Shown: positions 42,633 through 53,339 of the stretch, one piece after another
Numbering within the stretch: the first letter of the stretch is position 1
Layout: every line of letters starts with the position of its first letter
Origin: Lysobacter alkalisoli
Lineage (GTDB): Bacteria; Pseudomonadota; Gammaproteobacteria; Xanthomonadales; Xanthomonadaceae
Assembly: GCF_006547045.1 (NCBI RefSeq)
Contig: NZ_CP041242.1
Coordinates: 1,188,001-1,252,000, forward strand
Direction: 5' to 3'
DNA: 64,000 bases
The notes under the pieces: model-generated
The model's database searches: none
What the model was told of the DNA's origin: nothing
Seen by the model: the letters and a program-made list of their open reading frames with translations, nothing else
Translations under genes and position numbers: made by a program

Positions 42633-43528
42633 ACACGACCACTTTGCCGACCACCATCCCCGAGTACCTCGACCAGTTGCGGATGGCGCTGAGGGGCGCC
42701 GACCCGGCGATGATCCAGGACGCGCTCTACGATGCCGAGGAATACCTGCGCTCGGAAATGGCCGAGCAGCCGGGCAAGCGGGAAGCCGAGGTGATCGCCG
42801 CGGTCGCCGGCAGCTACGGCGCGCCGGAGGAGGTCGCCGATATCTACCGCGACACCGAGGTCAAGGTGCAGACCGCGCTGCGGTCGCCCAAGCCGCCGGT
42901 GCGCAAGTCGCTGGCCGGCCGCTTCTTCGGCGTCGCCGCCGATCCGCGCGCATACGCGTCGCTGTTCTACATGGTGCTGGCGCTGGCCACCGGTATCTTC
43001 TACTTCACCTGGGTGGTAACGGGGTTCTCGGTGTCGCTGGGCCTGTCGATCACCATCATCGGCATCCCGCTGCTGATCATGTTCTTCGGCTCGGTGCGCG
43101 TGCTGTCGCTGGTCGAAGGGCGGATCGTGGAAGTGATGCTGGGCGAGCGCATGCCGCGTCGGCCGCTGTACAGCGCGCAGGGGCGCAGCATCTGGCAGCG
43201 GATCGGCGACATGTTCACCGACCCGCGCACCTGGAGCACCCTGTTGTACATGTTGCTGATGCTGCCGCTGGGCATCGCCTATTTCACATTGGCGATAGCC
43301 ATGGTCAGCGTCGGATTGACGCTGCTGGCCAGTCCGCTGGCGCTGCTGCCCGGGGTGGAGTTGAACGTGTGGATGTTGGGCATCGACCTGGCGATCGAGG
43401 CGCCGTGGCTGCTGCCGCTGCTCAGCGTGTTCGGCGTGCTGCTGCTGTTCGTCACCCTGCATGTCGCACGCGGTATCGGTTACCTGCACGGTCAGTTCGC
43501 CAAGCACCTGCTGGTGAAGAGCGCGTAG
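42629..43528 (+). CDS. HAAS/DUF1700-like plus Sensor-domain membrane protein
   Basis: A 299-residue inner-membrane protein. The N-terminal helical segment (residues about 8-65, IPEYLDQLRMALRGADPAMI and AEVIAAVAGSYGAPEEVADI) is the HAAS/DUF1700 type that usually sits next to PadR. It is followed by a Sensor domain (PF13796-like) with four helices in two pairs (SLFYMVLALATGIFYFTWVV and TLLYMLLMLPLGIAYFTLAI show the internal repeat). No kinase domain follows. The PadR/HAAS pair is a known association; the signal is unknown. Confidence 0.85.
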   Translation: MNTTTLPTTIPEYLDQLRMALRGADPAMIQDALYDAEEYLRSEMAEQPGKREAEVIAAVAGSYGAPEEVADIYRDTEVKVQTALRSPKPPVRKSLAGRFFGVAADPRAYASLFYMVLALATGIFYFTWVVTGFSVSLGLSITIIGIPLLIMFFGSVRVLSLVEGRIVEVMLGERMPRRPLYSAQGRSIWQRIGDMFTDPRTWSTLLYMLLMLPLGIAYFTLAIAMVSVGLTLLASPLALLPGVELNVWMLGIDLAIEAPWLLPLLSVFGVLLLFVTLHVARGIGYLHGQFAKHLLVKSA

Positions 43529-43691
43529 TACGCGTGAGCGGTTGTCCGTTCGCGAGGTGATCGATGTCGCTATCCAGGAAAGCGAATGGCAGCAGCTCTC
43601 CCGCACTGTGGCCGGGTTAACAGAACCCGTTTCGATCCTGCACACGATGGCGACGCGGACGGAATGCCGCGCCAATCAAGGAGAACAGAAG

Positions 43692-43910
43692 ATGCGTCGC
43701 ATCAAGGTCGTTGCTGCTGCAATGGTTGTGGGACTGCTTGCCGCCTATTCGCTGACCGCACTCGCGAGTTGGCAGGGAACATGGAACTACTACGATGAGG
43801 AGGGCGTGCTGGTCGGCCAGTGGACCGCGGGCTGTGGTGACGCGGATGGCCGCTGGGGCATGGAAACCTCGAACAAGTGGTTTTCACAGGGCTGCGCCGT
43901 CGACATGTGA
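43692..43910 (+). CDS. Small exported protein, DUF6289-like
   Basis: A 72-residue precursor. A signal peptide (MRRIKVVAAAMVVGLLAAYS, cleaved near LASW) leads to a mature peptide of about 45 residues rich in Trp, Tyr and Gly with two Cys that could form a disulphide (QGTWNYYDEEGVLVGQW, GCGDADGRWG, QGCAVDM). This matches the small DUF6289 proteins of Xanthomonadaceae, of unknown role. AGGAGAA precedes the ATG by 8 bp, and a good terminator follows, so it is an independent short gene. Confidence 0.75.
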   Translation: MRRIKVVAAAMVVGLLAAYSLTALASWQGTWNYYDEEGVLVGQWTAGCGDADGRWGMETSNKWFSQGCAVDM

Positions 43911-43923
43911 TTCCTTCCGGAGT

Positions 43924-43951
43924 AAAAAAGCCCCGCTTGTTGCGGGGCTTT
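43924..43951. terminator. Bidirectional intrinsic terminator
   Basis: AAAGCCCCGC-TTGTT-GCGGGGCTTT, a perfect 10-bp stem with A-run before and T-run after, between the convergent DUF6289-like gene and phaZ. It can serve both strands. Confidence 0.9.
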
Positions 43952-43971
43952 CCGGTCCTGTTGCGGGGTAG

Positions 43972-45219
43972 TCAGCCGGCGTAGCGGGCGATGAAGTCGC
44001 GCACCTTCGGATAGACCTGAGTGCGCCAGCGACGGCCGCTGAAGATGCCGTAATGGCCAGCGCCTTTCACCTCGAGGTGCTGTTTGTTCTTCTTCGCGAT
44101 GCCGTCACACAGTTCGTGCGCGGCGCGGGTCTGGCCTTGGCCGGAGATGTCGTCGAGCTCGCCTTCGATGGTCAGCAAGGCGGTGCCCTTGATCGCCGAC
44201 GGGTCGACGCGTTCGCCGGCCACGTCCCACAAGCCGCGCGGCAGCAGGTGTTCCTGGAACACGATGCGGACGGTATCGAGGTAGTACTCGGCCGGCATGT
44301 CGAGCACGGCGTTGTATTCGTCGTAGAAGCGGCGATGCGATTCGGCGTCTTCGAGATCGCCCTTCAGCAGGTCCTGGTAGAAGTCCCAATGCGACTGTGC
44401 GTGGCGCTCCGGATTCATCGCCATGAACCCCATGTGCTGCAGGAAGCCGGGGTAGACGCGGCGACCGTGGCCCGGGTAGTTGGCCGGTACCGGGTGGATC
44501 ACCGAGCTCTCGAACCACCAGTGCGGCTTTTCGGTGGCGAGGTTGTTGACCGCGGTCGGACTCTGGCGGGTGTCGATCGGGCCGCCCATCATCACCATCG
44601 AGCGCGGCGTCTTCTCGCCGCGCGCAGCCATCAGCGAGATCGCCGCCAGTACCGGGACGGTCGGCTGGCACACGCTGATGACGTGCAGATCGTCAACGCC
44701 GATCTGGCGGATGAAGTCCTGCACGTAGGCGACGTAGTCGTCGAGGGTGAACTCGCCTTCTTCGAGCGGCACCATGCGCGCGTCGATCCAGTCGGTGATG
44801 TAGACCTTGTGGTCGCGCAGCAGGGTACGCACGGTGTCGCGCAACAGGGTGGAGTGGTGGCCGGACAGCGGTGCGACCACCAGAACCGGCGGGTCGTCCT
44901 TGAGGTCGCGCAACTGGCCGGCGTCGTCGGTGTAGCGTTTGAAGCGCAACAGCCGGCAGAAAGGCTTGCGGGCAACCTCGCGTTCGACCACCGGGTAGGA
45001 AACGCCGTCGATGTCGATGGCATGGATGCCGAACTCGGGCTTTTCATAGTCCTTGCCGATCCGGTACAGCAGTTCGTAGCCGGCAGCCAGGCGGGTGGCG
45101 CCGGGCATGTTGGACAGCCAGCTGCCCGGGTTGCCGAACATCTTGGAGTTGGCGTCGGCCCAGTAGGTGATCGGTGCCATCCATGCGCGGCCGAGTTCGT
45201 GCATCTGGTAGAGCATCAT
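43972..45219 (-). CDS. phaZ: Intracellular polyhydroxyalkanoate depolymerase
   Basis: A 415-residue cytosolic alpha/beta hydrolase of the intracellular PHB depolymerase family, which releases monomers from stored polyester. The nucleophile elbow is HVISVCQPTVPVLA, with the Cys-type box of this family; the last-strand Asp region is LTIEGELDDISGQGQT and the His is in VKGAGHYGIFSGRRW. The N-terminus MMLYQMHELGRAW is typical. Two adjacent ATG codons (45219 and 45216) are possible starts. No PHA synthase gene is in the window. Confidence 0.9.
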   Translation of the reverse strand: MMLYQMHELGRAWMAPITYWADANSKMFGNPGSWLSNMPGATRLAAGYELLYRIGKDYEKPEFGIHAIDIDGVSYPVVEREVARKPFCRLLRFKRYTDDAGQLRDLKDDPPVLVVAPLSGHHSTLLRDTVRTLLRDHKVYITDWIDARMVPLEEGEFTLDDYVAYVQDFIRQIGVDDLHVISVCQPTVPVLAAISLMAARGEKTPRSMVMMGGPIDTRQSPTAVNNLATEKPHWWFESSVIHPVPANYPGHGRRVYPGFLQHMGFMAMNPERHAQSHWDFYQDLLKGDLEDAESHRRFYDEYNAVLDMPAEYYLDTVRIVFQEHLLPRGLWDVAGERVDPSAIKGTALLTIEGELDDISGQGQTRAAHELCDGIAKKNKQHLEVKGAGHYGIFSGRRWRTQVYPKVRDFIARYAG

Positions 45220-45342
45220 GGATTGCAGTCTCCGGTCGACGTGCCGCGCGAATGCTTCGGCGCAGGCGGGTCTGTTGCGTTGCAGCATACCTGATCGGGA
45301 TTGCGGGAGGGTTAACGGGCTTGTTTCTCGGGTTCGCGGGGC

Positions 45343-45446
45343 CGCAGGCGGATACGGGTGTGCAGGACACGCCGCAAGTACGTCCGTGTAGGCTCATCCG
45401 CGGCATCCATGCCGCGGAAGGTCCTGCAAACCCATATCCGCCTGCG
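45343..45446. repeat. Family-1 palindromic element, copy D
   Basis: The 26-bp arms 45343-45368 and 45421-45446 pair with two mismatches. The 52-bp core (reverse orientation) has the inner hairpin CCGCGGCAT/ATGCCGCGG, which differs from the other copies but remains paired, and the conserved GATGAGCC block. The rest of 45220-45483 shows no gene. Confidence 0.75.
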
Positions 45447-45483
45447 TCTGGACAGTGAGCCGGCGGTTTCGGAGAAGCCCGAT

Positions 45484-46094
45484 TCAGGTTCGCATGTGTT
45501 CGAGCGCAGCCAGGCCATCACCGAGCGATGGCGACAGCCACAGGTGCGAACCCAGCGGGATGAAACCGGCGGCCTCGAAGCGTTGGCGATAGAACTTGGC
45601 CGGGCGGCGCTTGAAGCCGTGGGTGTCGCCGTCGATACCGTCCTCGCGGCAGAAGGTTTCGAGGAAGGCGACGCCGCCGCACAGCTCGGCCAGGCCGGGC
45701 AGGCCGCGGTTGAGTTCGCGTGCTTCGAGGTAGTGCATCACGTCGCTGCACACCAGCAGGTCGGCGGGCGGGCAGGGCGCAGGTGTTCGAAGTCGCCGAA
45801 GCGGGCGAAGTGCAGGTTGCGGCGGCGGCCGTGCCGCGTGATCGCGTATTCGCTGCTGTCGAAGCCGAGGTAGTCCGCCTTCGGTCGGAGCTTGAGCAGC
45901 GGCGCGCGCCAGGTGCCCTCGCCGCAGCCGATGTCGAGCACGCTGCGGAGCGGACGTTCGAGGTGGTACTCGGTGGTGGCGACGGCCATCGCGACCTTGC
46001 GGGCGAGGCGGGCGCGGCCGCCGATGGCCGAATCCTTCAATGCCGGATCACGGTACCAGCGGTTGAAGTAGGCGCGGTCGTATTGCTTGTTCAT
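45484..46094 (-). pseudogene. SAM-dependent methyltransferase gene with a -1 frameshift
   Basis: The frame from ATG 46094 encodes MNKQYDRAYFNRWYRDPAL and motif I SVLDIGCGEGTWRAPLL, up to FGDFEHLRP; it then runs out of frame to a stop near 45738. The next frame carries on at once with DLLVCSDVMHYLEARELNRG and LETFCREDG and ends normally at 45484. One missing base in the GC-run around 45757-45773 explains it. Repaired, the protein would be a usual class I methyltransferase of about 203 residues. A sequencing error in the GC-run is possible. Family-1 palindromes lie on both sides of this gene. Confidence 0.8.
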
Positions 46095-46113
46095 GTGGTT
46101 GCATTCCTGCTGT

Positions 46114-46308
46114 CATCCCAAGCCCTGTGAGGGGCTGCTTTCCGACGGACCATCCAGACGCGAGCGGACACGGCATTGCAGGACCTTCCGCAACATGGAT
46201 GTTGCGGATGAGCCCCCATGGACGGGTTCACGGCGTGTCCTGCAATGCCGTGTCCGCTCGCGTCCCCATGGACAGACTCAAAGCAGCCCCCTCACAGGGC
46301 TTGGGATG
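46114..46308. repeat. Family-1 palindromic element, copy B, inside a larger nested palindrome
   Basis: Inner arms 46157-46184 and 46237-46264 are perfect 28-bp complements around a 52-bp core with the hairpin CCGCAACAT/ATGTTGCGG. A second outer arm pair (46114-46141 and 46280-46308, one extra C) encloses it with 15-bp spacers, so the full foldback is about 195 bp. Confidence 0.8.
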
Positions 46309-46342
46309 TCATTTTCATGGATAGCACGGCATCCTAGTGCAC

Positions 46343-46765
46343 ATGATTGCCTATCTCATCACCAAGACCGCCCACCTCGTGTTCGTCATCGCGTGGATGG
46401 CGTCGGTGTTCTACCTGCCGCGCATCCTCGTCAACCTTGCCGAGGCCGGCGACTCGCCGGAGGTGAAGGCACGGCTGGTACTGATGGGGCGTCGGCTGTA
46501 CCGCTTCGGCCACGTGATGTTCGGCCTGGCCTTCGTGTTCGGGCTGGTGCTGTGGCTGTATTTCCACGTCACCGGCGGCTGGCTGCATGCCAAGTTGCTG
46601 CTGGTCGTGCTGATCCTGGTCCACTACATCGTCGCCGGGCGCTGGCTCAAGGGCGTCGATGCCGGCCACGCGCTGCCGTCTTCACGTGCGCTGCGCTGGT
46701 TCAACGAGCTGCCGGTGCTGCTGCTGGTCGCGGTGATCTGGATGGTGCTGGCCAAGCCGTTCTGA
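46343..46765 (+). CDS. HemJ/CopD-family membrane protein
   Basis: A 140-residue inner-membrane protein with four helices. The conserved opening KTAHLVFVIAWMASVFYLPR and LYRFGHVMFGLAF, GGWLHAKLLLVVLILVHY are the HemJ/UPF0093 pattern, with the His residues that in HemJ bind haem and serve protoporphyrinogen oxidation; such proteins are also listed as CopD-family. The gene is shorter than some HemJ proteins but complete. A GTG two codons upstream (46337) could also be the start. Confidence 0.8.
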   Translation: MIAYLITKTAHLVFVIAWMASVFYLPRILVNLAEAGDSPEVKARLVLMGRRLYRFGHVMFGLAFVFGLVLWLYFHVTGGWLHAKLLLVVLILVHYIVAGRWLKGVDAGHALPSSRALRWFNELPVLLLVAVIWMVLAKPF

Positions 46766-46793
46766 GCGGCATCAAGATGATGGTGGCTACCTT

Positions 46794-46868
46794 GTAGCCC
46801 GGGTAAGCGGAGCGCACCCGGGATCCGCTGCGTCAAATCCCCGGGTGCGCTCCGCTTACCCGGGCTAC
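46794..46868. repeat. GTAG-type REP doublet
   Basis: Two inverted 29-bp units (GTAGCCCGGGTAAGCGGAGC and its complement), 46794-46822 and 46840-46868, separated by 17 bp. This is the REP/SMAG-like arrangement common in Pseudomonas and Stenotrophomonas. It ends 3 bp from the alkaline phosphatase stop codon and so may end transcripts from both sides. No RAYT transposase is in the window. Confidence 0.85.
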
Positions 46869-46871
46869 GGG

Positions 46872-48572
46872 TCATTGCTTCCGGTTTTCGGCCTGGAACG
46901 TTTCGAAATCCGGCAACTCCACCGGCACGCCATTCGCATCGCAGCCGCCGCGCGTGCACAACGCAGCACGCAGCTTTGGTGTCGCCTGCAACATGAAGTG
47001 GAAGATCGCGTTCTGTTCGACGCTGCCGCGTACCGCTTCGCTGCCCGGCCCCTGTGCCCAGATGCCGACATCGTCGCCGCCATGGGTTTCGGCGGCGATC
47101 GGCACCAGTGCGTCCTGCAGGTAGTCGGGGTGTTCGGTGTCGACATGGCTCAGGTCCGGGCGCCCATGTACGGCGGCCTCGAAGCGATCGGGTTCGTGCG
47201 GGTGCGACTTCGGCCCTTCGGGCTGTTGATCGCTGGCGCCGGCATAGCCGGGACCGTTGGCGTAGCTGAGGGTGGTGTAGGGCAGGCCAAGCGCATCCTT
47301 CGCCGGCCCGGTCGCGCCGGGAGAGACCACCTTGCCGAGGATCGGGTTGCCGCGCGCCGGGTAGCCGACGAAGTTCAGCGTGTGCGAGTGATCGGCGGTC
47401 ACCAGGATCAGGGTGTCGTCGGCCGAGGTCAGCTCGAGTGCGGCCTGTACCGCCTCGCTCATCGCGACGGTGTCGGTCAGTGCGCGGTAGGCGTTGCCCA
47501 GATGGTGGGCGTGGTCGATGCGGCCGCCCTCGACCAGCAGTACGTAGCCCTCCGGATTGCGCGACAGGCGTGCGATCGCGGCGCGGGTCATTTCGGCCAG
47601 GCTGGGTTCGCCGGCGCCATCATCTGCCCGGTCGTGCTCGTACTGCATGTGGCTGGGCTCGAACAGGCCCAGCAGTGGTGCGTCGGTCGGTGCCGCCTCG
47701 AGCTGGGCGGCGTTCCAGACATAGGTGCCGCGGGGGTGGCGCCGTTGCCAGTCGGCGATCAGGTCGCGGCCGTCGGCACGCCTGCCGGTCTTGTCGGGGT
47801 ATTCGGGGTCGGCCTGGTCGTCGCGCATGAACATCGCGCGGCCACCGCCCATCAGCACGTCCGGTCCGTTGCCGAACGGGGTTTCGACCAGTTGCCGGGC
47901 GATGTCGATGCAGCCGGCGGCACGGGCCTCTTCCGGCATCGCCGAATCGGCTTCCCAGTTGCGGTCGGCCGAATGGCTGAAGGTCGCGCCCGGGGTGGCG
48001 TGGGTGACCCGGGTGGTGGTGACCACGCCGGTGGCCAGGCCGCTGGCGGCGGCCAGTTCCCACAGGCTCAGTATTGGCGCCTGCAGCGCGCCGGCGCAGT
48101 CCTTGCGGGCGGCCCCCTGGCCGATGCCGAGCACGCCGGCACGGGTTTTCACGCCGGTGGCCATCGCACTCATGGTGCCGGCCGAGTCGGGGGTCTGCGA
48201 ATCGGTGTTGTAGGTCTTGCTCAGCGCCGTCGCCGGGAACCGTTCCCACGCGAGGTGGTTTTCCTCGCCCGGCACGCCCTTGCGCTGGCCGTCGAGGATG
48301 CGCGCGGCAGCCACCGTGGGCAGGCTCATGCCGTCGCCGACGAACAGGATCACGTTTCGCGCCTGGCCTGCCATCGCCCCGCGTGCGGCGGCCTGGGCGG
48401 CGCCGTCGCGGAACCACCAGGCAGGCGTTTCGCCGTCCGGGCGCTGGATCGTCGGTACCGCGATCTCCACCATCGCGTCCCCCAGCGGAGGGCGTGGCTG
48501 GGACGTGCCGGCGCAGGCGCCGCACAGCGCGGTCATGGCGAAGGCGAGGGCGGTGTGTCGGAGGTGGTTCAT
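46872..48572 (-). CDS. Alkaline phosphatase lipoprotein (PhoA superfamily)
   Basis: A 566-residue exported phosphomonoesterase with a lipoprotein-like signal (lipobox LCGAC). The catalytic Ser is in VILFVGDGMSLPTVAAARI, and the metal sites are visible in TDSQTPDSAGTMSAMATGVK, LVEGGRIDHAHHLGN, LVTADHSHTLNF and ETHGGDDVGIWAQGPGS. It is longer than E. coli PhoA by about 95 residues, as usual for this branch. Start 48572 gives the signal peptide; the much longer upstream open frame overlaps the symporter gene and is not coding. No Pho box was found by eye. Confidence 0.93.
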   Translation of the reverse strand: MNHLRHTALAFAMTALCGACAGTSQPRPPLGDAMVEIAVPTIQRPDGETPAWWFRDGAAQAAARGAMAGQARNVILFVGDGMSLPTVAAARILDGQRKGVPGEENHLAWERFPATALSKTYNTDSQTPDSAGTMSAMATGVKTRAGVLGIGQGAARKDCAGALQAPILSLWELAAASGLATGVVTTTRVTHATPGATFSHSADRNWEADSAMPEEARAAGCIDIARQLVETPFGNGPDVLMGGGRAMFMRDDQADPEYPDKTGRRADGRDLIADWQRRHPRGTYVWNAAQLEAAPTDAPLLGLFEPSHMQYEHDRADDGAGEPSLAEMTRAAIARLSRNPEGYVLLVEGGRIDHAHHLGNAYRALTDTVAMSEAVQAALELTSADDTLILVTADHSHTLNFVGYPARGNPILGKVVSPGATGPAKDALGLPYTTLSYANGPGYAGASDQQPEGPKSHPHEPDRFEAAVHGRPDLSHVDTEHPDYLQDALVPIAAETHGGDDVGIWAQGPGSEAVRGSVEQNAIFHFMLQATPKLRAALCTRGGCDANGVPVELPDFETFQAENRKQ

Positions 48573-48755
48573 GGCATGTAGGCGGTGGACTGAACCCGTG
48601 ATTATGCCCGCGCGATCATCGTCGCCCATTGTCGGAATCCGGCCTCGTCGGGCGGGAGGTTGCTGCAATGCATGGAATGCCGGCGTTCCGGCCATGGTCT
48701 CGTTGGTAGGTGCCGACTCGGCTACTGTGGCGCGATCTTTCCATTGGATTTGCCG

Positions 48756-50042
48756 ATGAAGCTGATGGCCGCCTGGTTCCGCATCCCGTTCTGGCAGCGT
48801 GTGCTGGCCGGTTTCGTGCTGGGCGCCTTCGCCGGCTGGCTGATGGGGCCGGCCGCGGAGACCTGGTTCGGTCCGTTGGGCAAGGCTTACGTGACTTTGA
48901 TCCGGATGATCGCGGTGCCGCTGGTGCTGTTCGCGGTGATGAACGCGGTCGCCTCGCTGCACGGGCAGAAGTCGGTGGCGGCGCTGGGCGGAAGGACCTT
49001 TGCCTGGTTCGCGATCACCGCCGCGCTGGCGGTCTGCGTCGGCCTGGGCGTGGGCTGGGTGCTGAAGCCGGGCGAGGGCGTGACCGGCCTGAGCATGGCC
49101 GCCGACTACAGCGTGCGCGAGATTCCGTCGCCGGTGCAGGTACTGCTCGACGTGGTGCCCGGCAACCCGTTCAAGGCGCTGGCCGAAGGGAAGATCCTGC
49201 AGGTGATCGTGTTCGCCGGCCTGGTCGGCTTCGCCCTGGTCAAGCTGGGCGACAGGGTCGCGGGCGTGCGCAAGCTGGTCGGCGAGGCCAGCGAGGTGAT
49301 GATCCAGGTCACCCGCTTCGTGCTGGAAACCACCCCGATCGGCACCTTCGGCCTGATCGCCGGCCTGGTCGGCAGCTACGGTTTCGAGAAGCTGCTGCCG
49401 CTGGGCAACTACGTATTCGCGCTGTACCTGGCCTGCGCGCTGCATATCGTGTTCGTCTATGGCGGTCTGGTGGCCGCACACGGGCTGAGTCCGCTGAAGT
49501 TCTTCCGTGGCGCCGCGCCGGGCATGCAGGTCGCCTTCGTCAGTTCGTCGAGCTTCGCCTCGATGCCGGCGGCGATCCGCTCGGTCACCCATAATCTCGG
49601 CGTCGACAAGGACTATGCGTCGTTCGCGGTGCCGCTGGGTGCGAGCATCAAGATGGACGGCTGCGGGGCGATCTACCCGGCGCTGACCGCGATCTTCGTA
49701 TCCCAGTATTTCGGCCTCGATCTGTCGCTGGCGCAGTACTTCACCATCCTCGTCGCTTCGGTGCTGGGCAGCTTCGGCACCGCCGGGGTGCCGGGCACGG
49801 CGATCGTGATGGTGACCCTGGTGCTGTCGGCGGCCGGGCTGCCGCTGGAGGGAATCGGCTTCGTGGTCGCGATCGACCGGGTGCTCGACATGATGCGGAC
49901 GATGACGAATGTCACCGGGCAGATGCTGGTGCCGGTACTGGTCGCGCGAGAGACCGGGCTGTTGGACAAACAGGTCTACGATGCCGCATCGAGCAATGTC
50001 GGCATGGTTGAAGGCGAGGCGGCCGAGCGCGAGGCGGCTTGA
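48756..50042 (+). CDS. Dicarboxylate/amino acid:cation symporter (DAACS/SLC1)
   Basis: A 428-residue inner-membrane transporter. Hallmarks are LGKAYVTLIRMIAVPLVLFA, the serine-rich loop FVSSSSFASMPAAI, GASIKMDGCGAIYPALTAIF (substrate/cation site) and GTAGVPGTAIVMVTLVL. It imports glutamate, aspartate or C4-dicarboxylates with Na+ or H+. It is divergent from alkaline phosphatase. The start is 48756, since the open frame upstream of it has no transporter features. Confidence 0.93.
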   Translation: MKLMAAWFRIPFWQRVLAGFVLGAFAGWLMGPAAETWFGPLGKAYVTLIRMIAVPLVLFAVMNAVASLHGQKSVAALGGRTFAWFAITAALAVCVGLGVGWVLKPGEGVTGLSMAADYSVREIPSPVQVLLDVVPGNPFKALAEGKILQVIVFAGLVGFALVKLGDRVAGVRKLVGEASEVMIQVTRFVLETTPIGTFGLIAGLVGSYGFEKLLPLGNYVFALYLACALHIVFVYGGLVAAHGLSPLKFFRGAAPGMQVAFVSSSSFASMPAAIRSVTHNLGVDKDYASFAVPLGASIKMDGCGAIYPALTAIFVSQYFGLDLSLAQYFTILVASVLGSFGTAGVPGTAIVMVTLVLSAAGLPLEGIGFVVAIDRVLDMMRTMTNVTGQMLVPVLVARETGLLDKQVYDAASSNVGMVEGEAAEREAA

Positions 50043-50114
50043 CCACGATGTCCTTGAAGCAGGGCCGCCGGAACCACATATCATTCCGGTGAGGACAGGA
50101 CCCGGGAGGACGAC

Positions 50115-50381
50115 ATGGCCGGTGGTTGGACCAGCGACACTTCGGTTCAGGACCAGATCGACGCAACTGTCGAAGACGCGATCAAGCGTGCGCGCAGCCA
50201 GCTCGCGCGTGGCCCGGGCCTGAGCCATTGCGAGGAGTGCGACGCGCCGATTCCCGAGGCACGGCGCAAGGCCGTGCCCGGCGTGCGGCTGTGTGTCGCC
50301 TGCCAGGAGGCCGAGGACGAGGCCGGACGGGCCGCCTCCGGTTTCAACCGTCGCGGCAGCAAGGACAGTCAGCTCAGATAG
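50115..50381 (+). CDS. DksA/TraR-type C4 zinc finger protein
   Basis: An 88-residue cytosolic protein (YbiI-like). The four cysteines CEECDAPIPEARRKAV and LCVACQ bind zinc in the TraR/DksA manner, but the coiled-coil of DksA is nearly absent, so binding in the RNA polymerase channel is not assured. The basic and small N-terminus has DQIDATVEDAIKRARSQL. It follows the symporter gene on the same strand after 72 bp. A repeat-filled 304-bp gap follows. Confidence 0.88.
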   Translation: MAGGWTSDTSVQDQIDATVEDAIKRARSQLARGPGLSHCEECDAPIPEARRKAVPGVRLCVACQEAEDEAGRAASGFNRRGSKDSQLR

Positions 50382-50478
50382 ATCGCAGGTCCGCGTGGGA
50401 GCAACTCGACTTCAGGGGCGCCTTGGGCGCGAGGCTTTTCCCGTGTTCGTTCATCGCGGCCAAAGCCATTCCTGCCAG

Positions 50479-50668
50479 ACATTTGGTTCTTCGCCCGATC
50501 TCGGGGAAAGCGCCGGGTCTGTTGGATGACCGGGGCGCCGGGGGACATTCGCCGTCAAGGCCGGCAGGTCGCTTCGGGACAGCCAGGTAGCGACGAAACC
50601 CGGCGATCGAACGCAAGCGGCAGCGTCCATGCCTTTGAAGGCGAGTTCCCCCTCACCTGGGAGAAGAA
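50479..50668. repeat. Composite repeat, compact copy (inverse of the 27.5-27.9 kb repeat)
   Basis: Reverse complement of the flanks found at 27467-27597 and 27831-27884, but here joined directly through GCCGGGGGACATTCGCCGTC. No second core or large insert is present. The 50382-50685 gap holds no gene; apart from this repeat I see nothing in it. Confidence 0.7.
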
Positions 50669-50685
50669 CCAAGCATTTCCGTGGT

Positions 50686-51173
50686 TCAGATCCGGGAGTA
50701 GTTCCACGACTGCATGCGCCCGTCGCGATACGGCATCACGCCGTGGAACGGGCGTGGGTCGTCGTCGAACACCATCGGCAGGAAGTGGCGGTCGCCTTCC
50801 CACATCGGCAGTCCGTTCAGGCGGTCCAGCGGCACCCACTCCAGCGTGCCCTCCGGGTTGCGCTCGAACGGGGTACCGGTGAACGCGGTGATCAGGAACA
50901 CGAAGCCGAGCCAGTCCTCTCCGTGCTTGCCGAAGCCGGGCCAGCTGATCGTGCCGCGCAGTTGCAGCGCGGTGCAGTCGATACCGGCCTCCTCGTGGAT
51001 CTCGCGGCGCATGCCGGCGAGCACGTTCTCTTCCGGCTCAAGCTTGCCGCCCAGGCCGTTGTACTTGCCGAGCTGATGGTCCTCGGGCCGCGCGTTGCGG
51101 TGGACCATCAACACTTCGCGGCCGTCGGGCGAGAGCACGTAGCCGAGGGTGGCGACGATCGGGGTGTAGGGCA

Positions 51174-51174
<1 letters not shown>
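50686..51174 (-). CDS. NUDIX hydrolase (8-oxo-dGTP diphosphatase-like)
   Basis: A 162-residue enzyme with an intact NUDIX box, GKLEPEENVLAGMRREIHEE (then AGI), in a MutT-like fold (VLMVHRNARPEDHQLGKYNG). Such proteins hydrolyse oxidised or other nucleoside diphosphate derivatives; the LGKYNGLGGK start of the box is the 8-oxo-dGTP/ADP type. The ATG 51174 overlaps the stop of the metallo-beta-lactamase gene by one base (TGATG), so the two are one translationally coupled operon. A TTG one codon earlier is unlikely. Confidence 0.92.
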
Positions 51175-53319
<2,145 letters not shown>

Positions 53320-53339
53320 ATCGCGTGCTGCGAATGAAA

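Noticed and set aside
46872-50228. A single minus-strand open frame of over 1100 codons
   Set aside because: Only 48572-46872 has protein features (alkaline phosphatase). The rest is antisense to the symporter, where high GC keeps the frame open.
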